Below are positions 26,114 to 33,679 of a stretch of 51,251 bases of DNA, in pieces (within the stretch, counting starts at the first letter, position 1; each line of letters begins with the position of its first letter). Source of the DNA: Blastomonas sp. CACIA14H2 (GTDB lineage Bacteria; Pseudomonadota; Alphaproteobacteria; Sphingomonadales; Sphingomonadaceae); the NCBI GenBank assembly GCA_000503195.1, contig AYSC01000032.1, positions 1 through 51,251 of the forward strand, given 5' to 3'. The translations under genes and the position numbers were made by a program. The notes beneath the pieces are model-generated. The model made no database searches. It was not told where the DNA came from and was given only the letters and a program-made list of their open reading frames with translations.

Positions 26114-27841
26114 TCAAGCCGCCAGCTGGTACGGCTGGATCTCGCCTGACAGGTACAGGTTGCGCGCCTTGGCGCGGCTCAGCTTGCCCGACGAGGTGCG
26201 CGGCAGCGTGCGCGGCGGCACCAGTTCGATCACGCAGTTCATGCCGGTGATCGAGCGCACCTTCTCGCGGATTTCGTCGCGCAGGCGGCGGCGTTCGGCC
26301 TCGTCGGTGGTGCGGCACTGCACCAGCACCGCGGGGGCCTCTTCCCCGGCAGGCGTGGTGATCGAGAAGGCGGCAATGTCGCCGGACTTGAAGCCGGGCA
26401 GCTGCTCCACCGCCCATTCGATATCCTGCGGCCAGTGATTCTTGCCGTTGATGATGATCATGTCCTTGGCGCGGCCGACGATATAGAGATAGCCGTCGAC
26501 CATATAGCCCATGTCGCCGGTATCGAGCCAGCCATCGACCAGGCACGCATCGGTCGCCTCGGGATCGCGGAAATAGCTGTGCATGATCGATGGGCCCGCG
26601 GTCCAGACCTTGCCGATCTCGCGGTCGGGGAGCACCTTGCCATCGGCGTCGCGGATTTCGATGCTCATGTCGCGGCACGCCTTGCCGCAATTGACGATCG
26701 AGCGATAGCGCTTGGGCTTGGCGGGATCGACCGGCGCGCCCGACAAGCGCTGTTCCTCGACCAGATCGACGACAATCCCCTCGCCTGGCGGCATCAGCGT
26801 GACGGCGAGCGTCGCTTCGGCGAGGCCATAGCTCGGCAGGAAGGCGCTCGCCTTGAAGCCGGCGGGCGCGAACGCGTTGACGAACGCCTGCATGACATCG
26901 GGGCGGATCATGTCCGCGCCATTGCCCGCGAGCCGCCAGCGCGACAGGTCGAAACGCTCCTCGACGCGCGACTGGCTGCCGATGCGGCGCGCGCAGATGT
27001 CATAGCCGAAGGTCGGCGAATAGCTGCACGAGGTGCCGGGATTTCGGCTGATCAGGTCGAGCCACGCGAGGGGACGCCGCGCGAAATCCTCGGTCTTGAG
27101 ATAATCGGTCGAGACCTGATTGGCGACCATCGAGAGCATGCAGCCGACCAGGCCCATGTCGTGATACCAGGGCAGCCACGAGATGCAGCGATCGGTTTCG
27201 CACACGTGCATGCCGTGCGAATGTGCGGCGAGGTTGCTCAGCAGCGCAGCATGCGTGACCGCGACGCCATGCGGGAAGCGCGTCGATCCGCTCGAATATT
27301 GCAGATAGCAGATATCGTCCGGGCTGGCGCTCGGCAAATCGGTTTCGGGCGCGGCTTCGGTCGCGAAGCTCTCCCAGTCGATCCCTTCGACGCCGCAGCG
27401 CTTCGCCGCCTCGCCGCCCATTTCGGCGAGCTCGGCGGGATAGAACAGGAATTTGGGGTCGCTGCTGCGCAGCTGGACGCTCAGCTGCTCGACATAGCTT
27501 TCCTTGCCGCCAAAGCTGGTGGGCAGCGGCAGTGGAACGGGCCAGGCGCCGGCATAGACCGCGCCGAAGAACAGCGAGGCGAATTCCGCGCCGGTCTCGG
27601 CGACGATCGCGATACGGTCCTCGGGCTTCACGCCGCGCGCGATCAGCCGCCGGGCATGGGCGAGCGCATCGCTGCGCAGCTCGCTAAAGGGATAGGGCCG
27701 CACCAGGGTGCCGCGCGGATCGTGGAAGTTGAACCCGCGCACGCCTTTCGCGGCATAATCGAGCGCGTCGCCCAACGTCGCGAAATCGGCGAACCGGCGC
27801 GGCAGCGCATCGGCGGTGGGAGTAGGCTGCAATTGCGTCAT
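26114..27841 (-). CDS. fatty acyl-AMP ligase (FAAL)
   Basis: A 575-residue ANL-superfamily ligase. The P-loop CYLQYSSGSTRFPHGVAV, the FAAL-typical WLPWYHDMGLVGCML and SYGLAEATLAVT, and the C-terminal TGDMGYMVDGYLYIVGRAKD and RTSSGKLSRAKARN (with catalytic Lys) identify it. FAALs activate a fatty acid as acyl-AMP and pass it to an acyl carrier protein rather than to CoA, usually to start a polyketide or nonribosomal peptide chain or a lipid. No acyl carrier protein, PKS or NRPS gene is visible nearby, so it is an orphan here. ATG at 27841 is chosen although its ribosome-binding site is weak. Divergent from recX, 201 bp between starts. Confidence 0.92.
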   Translation of the reverse strand: MTQLQPTPTADALPRRFADFATLGDALDYAAKGVRGFNFHDPRGTLVRPYPFSELRSDALAHARRLIARGVKPEDRIAIVAETGAEFASLFFGAVYAGAWPVPLPLPTSFGGKESYVEQLSVQLRSSDPKFLFYPAELAEMGGEAAKRCGVEGIDWESFATEAAPETDLPSASPDDICYLQYSSGSTRFPHGVAVTHAALLSNLAAHSHGMHVCETDRCISWLPWYHDMGLVGCMLSMVANQVSTDYLKTEDFARRPLAWLDLISRNPGTSCSYSPTFGYDICARRIGSQSRVEERFDLSRWRLAGNGADMIRPDVMQAFVNAFAPAGFKASAFLPSYGLAEATLAVTLMPPGEGIVVDLVEEQRLSGAPVDPAKPKRYRSIVNCGKACRDMSIEIRDADGKVLPDREIGKVWTAGPSIMHSYFRDPEATDACLVDGWLDTGDMGYMVDGYLYIVGRAKDMIIINGKNHWPQDIEWAVEQLPGFKSGDIAAFSITTPAGEEAPAVLVQCRTTDEAERRRLRDEIREKVRSITGMNCVIELVPPRTLPRTSSGKLSRAKARNLYLSGEIQPYQLAA

Positions 27842-28042
27842 GCGTATAAACCCGTTGCTTTCCTCTGCGCGCGCCGGTGACCCGGTCTGTCGCGCCCGCA
27901 TGGACCAGACCCGCTAGCGCCTGCCCATGCCGTGTTGGCCTGCACGGAAACGCCGTTCGGCATCCCCGCAAATTGCCCCATCTCGCCTCTAGCCGATGAC
28001 AAGCGTTCTAAATTCGACCCGACTGTGGCACAAAAATGGCGC

Positions 28043-28615
28043 ATGACCGCTCCCGATGATCGACGCAAGCGCGAAAAGCGCCCGCCAAAGCCGCTCGACG
28101 AGCGGGCATTGAAGGATCTGGCGCTGCATTATCTCGGGCGTTTCGCGACGACGCGCGCGCGGCTGATCCAGTATATGCAGCGCAAGGTGCGCGAGCGCGG
28201 ATGGGCAGACGAGCGCGCGCCCGATTACGACCAGCTGGCCGATCGCTGCGTGGAGCTGGGCTATGTCGACGATGCCGCGTTCGCCGCGATGAAGGGCGGC
28301 GCGCTGCTGCGCCGGGGCTTTGGCGCGCGCCGGGTCGAGCAGGCGCTGGTCGCCGCCGGGGTCGGCGAGGCCGAGCGCGGCGAGGTGCGCGAGACCGCGA
28401 GCGATCAGGCGCTGAGCGCCGCGATGGCCTTTGCCCGGCGCAAGCGGATCGGCCCGTTCGCATCCGACCCCGCCGATCCCGACCGCAGGCGCAAGCAACT
28501 CCAGGCCTTTATCCGCGCGGGCCATGATTTTGCACTCGCCCGCACGCTTGTTTTCGCCGATAGCATGGAGGAGATAGCGGGGCTGGACGAGCAATTCGGG
28601 AGAGACACATGGTGA
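28043..28615 (+). CDS. recX: RecX-family regulatory protein
   Basis: A 190-residue all-helical protein of the RecX family, which binds RecA filaments and limits RecA activity. The family pattern is visible as LKDLALHYLGRFATTRARLIQYM then VELGYVDDAAFAAMKGGALLRRGFGARRVEQAL, the second repeat. No recA is present in the window. ATG at 28043 is chosen; a GTG at 28025 is also in frame. The gene overlaps the DUF192 gene by seven bases, so the two are likely translationally coupled. Confidence 0.87.
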   Translation: MTAPDDRRKREKRPPKPLDERALKDLALHYLGRFATTRARLIQYMQRKVRERGWADERAPDYDQLADRCVELGYVDDAAFAAMKGGALLRRGFGARRVEQALVAAGVGEAERGEVRETASDQALSAAMAFARRKRIGPFASDPADPDRRRKQLQAFIRAGHDFALARTLVFADSMEEIAGLDEQFGRDTW

Positions 28616-29112
28616 CGAGATTCTGCGGGGCGATGCTGGCGACGCTGGCGCTGGTGGCGTGCAACGCCTCTGCCCCCAGCGATGCGGTGGCGCAGCGTCC
28701 GGCTGCAGACACTGCCGCGCTGTCGCCCGCCGGGCTCGATCTCGTGCCGCTGACGATCAGGAGCGGCGCCAAGACGCACAAGTTCACCGTCGAGATGGCG
28801 CGCAGTTCGCAGGAACAGGCGCAGGGGCTGATGTTCCGCACCGAGCTTGCCCCCGATGCGGGCATGCTCTTTCCCTTCCCGACGCCGAAACCAGCCAGCT
28901 TCTGGATGAAGAACACGGTGATCTCGCTCGACCTGCTGTTCATTCGCGCCGATGGCACCGTCGAGAGCATCGCCGCCAACGCCGTACCCTATTCGCTCGA
29001 CCCGATCAGCTCGGGTGAGCCGGTCGCTGCGGTGCTGGAGATTGCTGCGGGCCGCGCCGCCGAGCTCGGCATCAAGCCGGGCGATACCGTGACCTGGCGC
29101 GACAAGCGTTGA
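28609..29112 (+). CDS. DUF192-family lipoprotein
   Basis: A 167-residue exported protein. The N-terminus LATLALVACN is a lipobox with the cysteine at about 18, so it is probably a lipoprotein made through Lgt. The remainder is the DUF192 beta-barrel domain: FTVEMARSSQEQAQGLMFRTEL, PASFWMKNTVISLDLLFI and AAVLEIAAGRAAELGI. Function of the family is not established. It overlaps recX and is followed after seven bases by mtgA, an operon of three genes. Confidence 0.9.
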   Translation: MVTRFCGAMLATLALVACNASAPSDAVAQRPAADTAALSPAGLDLVPLTIRSGAKTHKFTVEMARSSQEQAQGLMFRTELAPDAGMLFPFPTPKPASFWMKNTVISLDLLFIRADGTVESIAANAVPYSLDPISSGEPVAAVLEIAAGRAAELGIKPGDTVTWRDKR

Positions 29113-29119
29113 GGCACCG

Positions 29120-29815
29120 GTGGCAGCCGCGCGCAAACGGGGCATGATCGCTCGCCTGATCGCACTGGTTTTCAAGCTGGTCTTCGGCTTTGTGGCGCTG
29201 TCGCTGCTGATGGTCGTGATCTATCGCTTCGTGCCGCCACCGACGACGATCACGATGCTGACCGACGCCAATGGCGCGACGCGCGACTGGACGCCGCTCG
29301 ACCGGATCGACCGCAACATGGTCTCCGCCGCCATCGCCGCAGAGGACGGCAAGTTCTGCACGCATAACGGCTTCGATACCGAGGCGATCGAGGATGCGAT
29401 GCGGCGCAACATGCAGGGCGGGCGCATCCGCGGCGGATCGACGATCAGCCAGCAGACCGCCAAGAACGTGTTCCTCTGGCAGAATGGCGGCTTCTTCCGC
29501 AAGGGGCTGGAGGCGTGGTTCACCGTGCTGATAGAGGCCGTGTGGGGCAAGCGCCGGATCATGGAGGTCTATCTCAACGTCGCCGAAACCGGCATCGGCA
29601 CCTATGGCGTCGAGGCGGGGGCGGAGCGCTATTTCGGCAAGGGCGCAGCCTCGCTCACCCGCGATCAGGCCGCGCGCATGGCCGCCGCGCTGCCCTTGCC
29701 CAAGAAGCGGTCGGTGAAGAATCCCAGCGGCTTCGTGCGCCGCTATGGCAACAACATCGCGCGCCGCATCCGCATCGTCCAGCGCGACGGACTGGATAGC
29801 TGCGCACGGCCTTGA
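29120..29815 (+). CDS. mtgA: monofunctional peptidoglycan transglycosylase
   Basis: A 231-residue GT51 enzyme that polymerises lipid II into glycan strands at the inner membrane. One N-terminal membrane helix (about 12-35), then the glycosyltransferase domain with the catalytic glutamate in SAAIAAEDGKFCTHNGFD, the donor block GGRIRGGSTISQQTAKNVFLW (second glutamate site) and the AETGIGTYGVEAGAERYFGK stretch. Start is GTG at 29120. No penicillin-binding transpeptidase domain follows, which is normal for MtgA. Confidence 0.95.
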   Translation: MAAARKRGMIARLIALVFKLVFGFVALSLLMVVIYRFVPPPTTITMLTDANGATRDWTPLDRIDRNMVSAAIAAEDGKFCTHNGFDTEAIEDAMRRNMQGGRIRGGSTISQQTAKNVFLWQNGGFFRKGLEAWFTVLIEAVWGKRRIMEVYLNVAETGIGTYGVEAGAERYFGKGAASLTRDQAARMAAALPLPKKRSVKNPSGFVRRYGNNIARRIRIVQRDGLDSCARP

Positions 29816-29840
29816 TGCCGGGATTCTGCGCCCACATCAT

Positions 29841-29920
29841 CGTCATTCCCGCGAAAGCGGGAATCCCGCTTTACCCCAGTCGTTCGAAAGAAGCGGGACC
29901 CCCCCTGCGCGGGGGTGACG
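29841..29920. repeat. composite palindromic intergenic element, copy 2
   Basis: ATTCCCGC-GAAA-GCGGGAAT at 29845-29864 is a perfect 8-bp hairpin nearly identical to 8966-8985, with identical flanks (CGTC before, CCCGCTTT after). A degenerate second palindrome follows, whose right arm GCGCGGGGGTGACG is the same as in copy 1. The element lies downstream of mtgA and facing regA, again a convergent gap (29816-30133), which otherwise holds one more inverted repeat and no ORF I trust. Confidence 0.85.
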
Positions 29921-30011
29921 TGAAGGGACAGGGCCGGGAAGTGCGGGGCCTTGAGGCTGTGGGCGGAGTTGGTTGCCGAGGTGTAGCGAAGTTCGTTTGC
30001 GCGATCATCCT

Positions 30012-30102
30012 CGTCATCCTGAACTTGTTTCAGGATCCATCGCGCCCCAGTTGCCGAAGCCGCGTGGGGAGAAATGGACCCTGAAACAAGTTCAGGGTGA
30101 CG
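30012..30102. repeat. 29-bp inverted repeat with CTGAACTTGTTTCAG core
   Basis: Arms at 30012-30040 and 30074-30102 match as inverted repeats at 27 of 29 positions, loop 33 nt. Each arm itself contains a near-palindromic core (CTGAACTTGTTTCAG). It lies just downstream of the regA stop (minus strand) and could form a very stable transcript hairpin. Confidence 0.88.
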
Positions 30103-30133
30103 GGTGAAAAATGCTCAGCGCAGCACGAATCCC

Positions 30134-30673
30134 TCACCGCACCTGCCGCTTCTCCAGCTTGCGCGCCAGGGTGCGGCGGTGCATCCCCAGTCTGCGCGCG
30201 GTTTCCGACACGTTGAAGCCGGTATCGACCAGGGTCTGGTGGATATGCTCCCATTCCACGGTCTTGATCGAGGACTGGCGCGTGTCGAGCGCGGTGTCGG
30301 CATCGCCTTCGGTCCGGGCGAAGGCGGCTTCGATATCGTCGGTGTTCGACGGCTTGGCGAGATAATGGTCAGCGCCCAGCTTGATCGCCTCGACCGCCGT
30401 CGCGATGCTGGCAAAGCCGGTGAGCACCACGATCCGCGCTTCGGGCGCAGCGGCGCGCACGGCCTGGACGCAGGTCAGCCCCGAGACCGAGCCGGCGAGC
30501 TTCAGGTCGATCACCGCGTGCGTCGGGACAAGGCCGTCCTCGAGCAGCGCCGCCAGCCCGTCATGGCCCGAGGCGGAGCTGACCGCATAGCCGCGCCGCT
30601 CGAACGATCGCCTCAGGGTGCGCGCGAAGGTTTCGTCATCCTCGACGATCAGCAACTGACGGGTGTCGGTCAT
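30134..30673 (-). CDS. regA: RegA/PrrA/ActR-type response regulator
   Basis: A 179-residue two-domain regulator. The receiver (1-115) has acidic D12/D13, phospho-acceptor D56 (AVIDLKLAG) and K107 (LAKPS). After a linker the C-terminal helix-turn-helix at about 154-173, NVSETARRLGMHRRTLARKL, is the highly conserved Fis-like motif of RegA proteins. RegA controls redox-responsive genes such as terminal oxidases, and in some bacteria carbon and nitrogen fixation and photosynthesis. ATG overlaps the kinase stop (ATGA, 30670-30673), so kinase and regulator are translationally coupled. Last gene of the cyo chain, followed by repeats. Confidence 0.95.
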   Translation of the reverse strand: MTDTRQLLIVEDDETFARTLRRSFERRGYAVSSASGHDGLAALLEDGLVPTHAVIDLKLAGSVSGLTCVQAVRAAAPEARIVVLTGFASIATAVEAIKLGADHYLAKPSNTDDIEAAFARTEGDADTALDTRQSSIKTVEWEHIHQTLVDTGFNVSETARRLGMHRRTLARKLEKRQVR

Positions 30674-31962
30674 GTCCGCGCTCCTGTCGGATAGGCGATG
30701 GCATCCAGCGGCAACCATATGGTGACTTCGGCGCCGCCTTGCTCGCGATTGCCCGCACGCACCTCTCCGCCCAGCTTGCGCATCACGTTGACGAGCAGGA
30801 ACAGCCCCAGGCCGCCGCCGGGCTTGCCCTTGGTCGAGCGATAGGGCTTGCCCAGGCCATCGAGAATGTCCTGCGCAAATCCGGGGCCCTTGTCGGTCAC
30901 GGTCAGCTCGAGCGCCTCGCCCTGGCGCGCGGCGCGGATGCCGACCCATTGCGGCGAGACCTCGACCGCATTGTCGATCACATTGCCGATCACCTGACGC
31001 AGCGCGGGGTCGGAGACGATCGCGACATCCTGGCCGAACCGGTCGTGATATTCGAGCGCATCGAGCCCGCGCGTCACCTGCCATTCGTCGACGATGTCGC
31101 GCAGGAACGCGCGCATCGTGGTGCGCTCGGTCGCCTCGCCGCGCGCCTCGCCGGCGGACATCAGGATGCCGCTGACGATCGTCTTGCAGCGCTGCACCGC
31201 GTTTTCCATGTCGTCGAGATCGGCGGACAGGTCCGCCGCCTTCAGCTCGGGCATCGCGCGGAAGTCGTTGACGAGCACCGAAAGCGTGGCGAGCGGGGTG
31301 CCGAGCTCATGCGCCGCGCCCGAGGCGAGCAGGCCCATGCGCACGATATGGTCCTCTTCCGCTGCGCGCTGGCGGATCGCGGCGAGCGCGGCGTCGCGTT
31401 CGCGCAGGTTGCGCGCGATGCGGGTGACGAAGGCGACCAGCAGCACCGCGATCAGCCCGAAGCAGACGAAGCTGCCCTGCAGGTACAGGCTGAACTCCTC
31501 GTCCTGCAGCTCGGGCGGCAAGGCGAGCGGGACGGGATCGATGGCGAGCACCGCCAGTGCCCCCAGCGACGCGGCGACCATCGCCCAGGACGCTGCCGGG
31601 CGCAGCACCATCGCGCCGATCACCACCTGCAGCAGGAACAAAGCCGCGAATGGATTGGCGAGCCCGCCGGTGAAATGCAGCTGCCAGGTGAGCGCCGCGA
31701 TGTCGAACATCAGCGCAGTGAACAGCGCATATTCGAGCCCCGCCTCGAACCGGTGCAGCATGTACAGCGTGACGATGTTGATGAACACGAGCAGGCTGAT
31801 CGCCGCGAGCAGCGGCGCGAGCGGCAGCGCGATGCCCATCGGCCCGTGCACGAGCAGGATCGTGAACATCTGCCCGCCGACCGCGAGCCAGCGCAGCTGG
31901 ATGAGCAGCGCCATGTTGCGTCGCACGGCATCGGTGATCTGGGGGGCGGGGGTCGCGATCAT
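30670..31962 (-). CDS. regB: RegB/PrrB/ActS-type redox sensor histidine kinase
   Basis: A 430-residue membrane kinase with about six helices (20-185) and a cytoplasmic kinase core. Diagnostic features: the ubiquinone-site motif GGLANPF at 99-105; the H-box HELGTPLATL with H218; the redox-active cysteine C259 in QRCKTIVSG; and an HATPase domain with the N-box NVIDNAVEVSP and G-box GGGLGLFL. Known RegB proteins sense quinone and oxidation of the cysteine. ATG at 31962 is chosen because it overlaps the surf1 stop by four bases (ATGA); ATG at 31974 is also possible. Its partner regA follows directly. Confidence 0.94.
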   Translation of the reverse strand: MIATPAPQITDAVRRNMALLIQLRWLAVGGQMFTILLVHGPMGIALPLAPLLAAISLLVFINIVTLYMLHRFEAGLEYALFTALMFDIAALTWQLHFTGGLANPFAALFLLQVVIGAMVLRPAASWAMVAASLGALAVLAIDPVPLALPPELQDEEFSLYLQGSFVCFGLIAVLLVAFVTRIARNLRERDAALAAIRQRAAEEDHIVRMGLLASGAAHELGTPLATLSVLVNDFRAMPELKAADLSADLDDMENAVQRCKTIVSGILMSAGEARGEATERTTMRAFLRDIVDEWQVTRGLDALEYHDRFGQDVAIVSDPALRQVIGNVIDNAVEVSPQWVGIRAARQGEALELTVTDKGPGFAQDILDGLGKPYRSTKGKPGGGLGLFLLVNVMRKLGGEVRAGNREQGGAEVTIWLPLDAIAYPTGART

Positions 31963-32666
31963 CGCCGCTGCCATACCAGCTTTGCGCCGAACAGGCACCC
32001 GAGCGCGAGCGCCAGCCAGGTGAAGGCGTACACGGCATGGTTGTCGCTGAAGCGGATGACGGTGAGCCCGCCCACCGGATAGCCGCCGGCATTAGGCGCG
32101 GCATCGGCGTCGATGAAATAGGGGGCAGTGCGCTCGAGGCCGCGCGCGGCGGCGATGGCGGCGACATCGCGCGAATGCCAGCGATCCGCGCCGGGATCGT
32201 TGGAGCGCAGGAAGCCGCCGCCCGGCTCGGTGATGCGCAGCAGGCCGGTGACGCGCACCACGCCTGCCGGATTGCCCGCCGCGCGCGTCGCCGGATCGCG
32301 CCGGTCGGGGGGCACGAAGCCGCGATTGACCAGCACGGTGAAGCGCCCACCCACCAGCGGCGTCAGCACCCAGTAGCCGCCGCCGCGTGCGGTGACGGCC
32401 TGGACCAGCGTCTCGCGATCATGCGCAAAGCGCCCCGCAAAGGTGACCCGGCGATAGGCGTCGCGCTCCTGGGTGATGCGCGGCCATCGGTCGGGGCCGG
32501 GCGCGGCGACCGGCGCGGCGGTGCTGCGGCTGTCCACCGCCTCGATCAGCGCATGTTTCCACGCGCGGCGCTGCACCTGCCAGGCGGCAAGGCCGAAGCC
32601 CGCCATCGCCAGCGCGAGCAGCGAGACGACCAGCACGACCCGCGCGGCTGGCCGGGCCCGGGTCAC
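31959..32666 (-). CDS. SURF1-family oxidase assembly protein
   Basis: A 235-residue protein with one N-terminal (about 10-30) and one C-terminal (about 212-230) membrane helix and the SURF1 core between them: FAGRFAHDRETLVQ, GGYWVLTPL, VLVNRGFVPPDRRDP and the C-terminal FSDNHAVYAFTWLALAL. SURF1 helps insert heme a in heme-copper oxidases. Start is GTG at 32666, overlapping the cyoD stop by four bases (GTGA). Its place in a quinol-oxidase operon recalls Surf1q of Paracoccus denitrificans, which serves a ba3 quinol oxidase. Confidence 0.93.
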   Translation of the reverse strand: MTRARPAARVVLVVSLLALAMAGFGLAAWQVQRRAWKHALIEAVDSRSTAAPVAAPGPDRWPRITQERDAYRRVTFAGRFAHDRETLVQAVTARGGGYWVLTPLVGGRFTVLVNRGFVPPDRRDPATRAAGNPAGVVRVTGLLRITEPGGGFLRSNDPGADRWHSRDVAAIAAARGLERTAPYFIDADAAPNAGGYPVGGLTVIRFSDNHAVYAFTWLALALGCLFGAKLVWQRR

Positions 32667-33049
32667 GGGATCTGGCTCATCTCTTCATGCGCCTGGGGCA
32701 TCATGTTGGTGTTGAGATGGCTCATCACCCAGAGCGATCCCGAGAGCATGATGCCGACGACGATGATCGTGAAGATCAGCGAGGTGATCGACCAGCCGCC
32801 TTCGGCCTTGGGGCTCATGTGGAGGAAATAGACCATGTGGACGACGATCTGCACCACCGCGAGGCCCAGGATCGTCACGCCGGTGACCGCTGGCGAAAGC
32901 GCGCCGGTCATCACCAGGGCGAACGGGATCGCGGTCAGGATGACCGAGAGGACGAAGCCTATCGTATAGTCGCGATACGAGGCGTGCGGGATCTCGATGC
33001 CGTGGCTGTCATGCTCGGCCTGTTCGGCATGGGTGGTGGCAGCGCTCAT
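32663..33049 (-). CDS. cyoD: quinol oxidase subunit IV
   Basis: The 128-residue small membrane subunit of a cytochrome bo-type ubiquinol oxidase, three hydrophobic helices (about 28-48, 55-75 and 88-108) with YFLHMSPKAEGGW in the second loop, typical of CyoD. It supports assembly of the CuB centre. ATG at 33049 overlaps the cyoC stop by one base. Downstream it overlaps surf1. Confidence 0.93.
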   Translation of the reverse strand: MSAATTHAEQAEHDSHGIEIPHASYRDYTIGFVLSVILTAIPFALVMTGALSPAVTGVTILGLAVVQIVVHMVYFLHMSPKAEGGWSITSLIFTIIVVGIMLSGSLWVMSHLNTNMMPQAHEEMSQIP

Positions 33050-33675
33050 CACAGCATTCCCATCAGATAGACAAAGGTGAACACGCCGATCCAGATCACG
33101 TCGAGAAAGTGCCAGAACAGGCTGAGGCACGCAACGCGGCGCTGGTTGGCAGGATTGAGGCCATGGCGGCCGAGCTGGACGATCAGTGTCACCAGCCACA
33201 CCAGCCCGAAGGTGACGTGCAGCCCGTGCGTGCCGACCAGCGTGAAAAAGGCCGAGAGGAACGCGCTGCGCTGCGGCGTCGCGCCGATATGGATCAGGTG
33301 CGAGAATTCATAGAGCTCGATGGCGAGGAACGCCGCGCCGAACAGGCCGGTGACCGCGAGCCACATCTGGACATGGCGCAGGTTCCTGTTCTGCATCGCG
33401 ATCATCGCGAGGCCATAGGTCAGCGACGAGAACAGCAGCATCGCAGTGTTGAGCGCGATCAGGTTGAGGTCGAACAGGTCCTTCGGGCCGGGACCGGCGG
33501 CGAAGTTGCCGCCGAGCACCGCATAGCAGGCAAACAGGATCGCGAAGATGAGGCAGTCGCTCATCAGATAGATCCAGAAGCCCAGCAAGGTGCTGTGGCC
33601 CTCGGGATGCGGATGCTCGTCGATCTCGTAATAGACCGGCTTGTCGTTGCCGGCGGGCAGGGTGGTGCTGCTCAT
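33049..33675 (-). CDS. cyoC: quinol oxidase subunit III
   Basis: A 208-residue subunit III with five hydrophobic helices, containing [21 protein letters not shown] near the N-terminus, [13 protein letters not shown] and the C-terminal [20 protein letters not shown]. Length (about 204 in E. coli) and helix count fit CyoC, which lacks the two extra helices of cytochrome c oxidase subunit III. Four bases separate it from cyoB. Confidence 0.95.
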   Translation of the reverse strand: MSSTTLPAGNDKPVYYEIDEHPHPEGHSTLLGFWIYLMSDCLIFAILFACYAVLGGNFAAGPGPKDLFDLNLIALNTAMLLFSSLTYGLAMIAMQNRNLRHVQMWLAVTGLFGAAFLAIELYEFSHLIHIGATPQRSAFLSAFFTLVGTHGLHVTFGLVWLVTLIVQLGRHGLNPANQRRVACLSLFWHFLDVIWIGVFTFVYLMGML

Positions 33676-33679
33676 GGGC

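Noticed and set aside
26435-27880. 481-codon plus-strand frame over the fatty acyl-AMP ligase
   Set aside because: Antisense shadow without motif; the ligase has all its family motifs.
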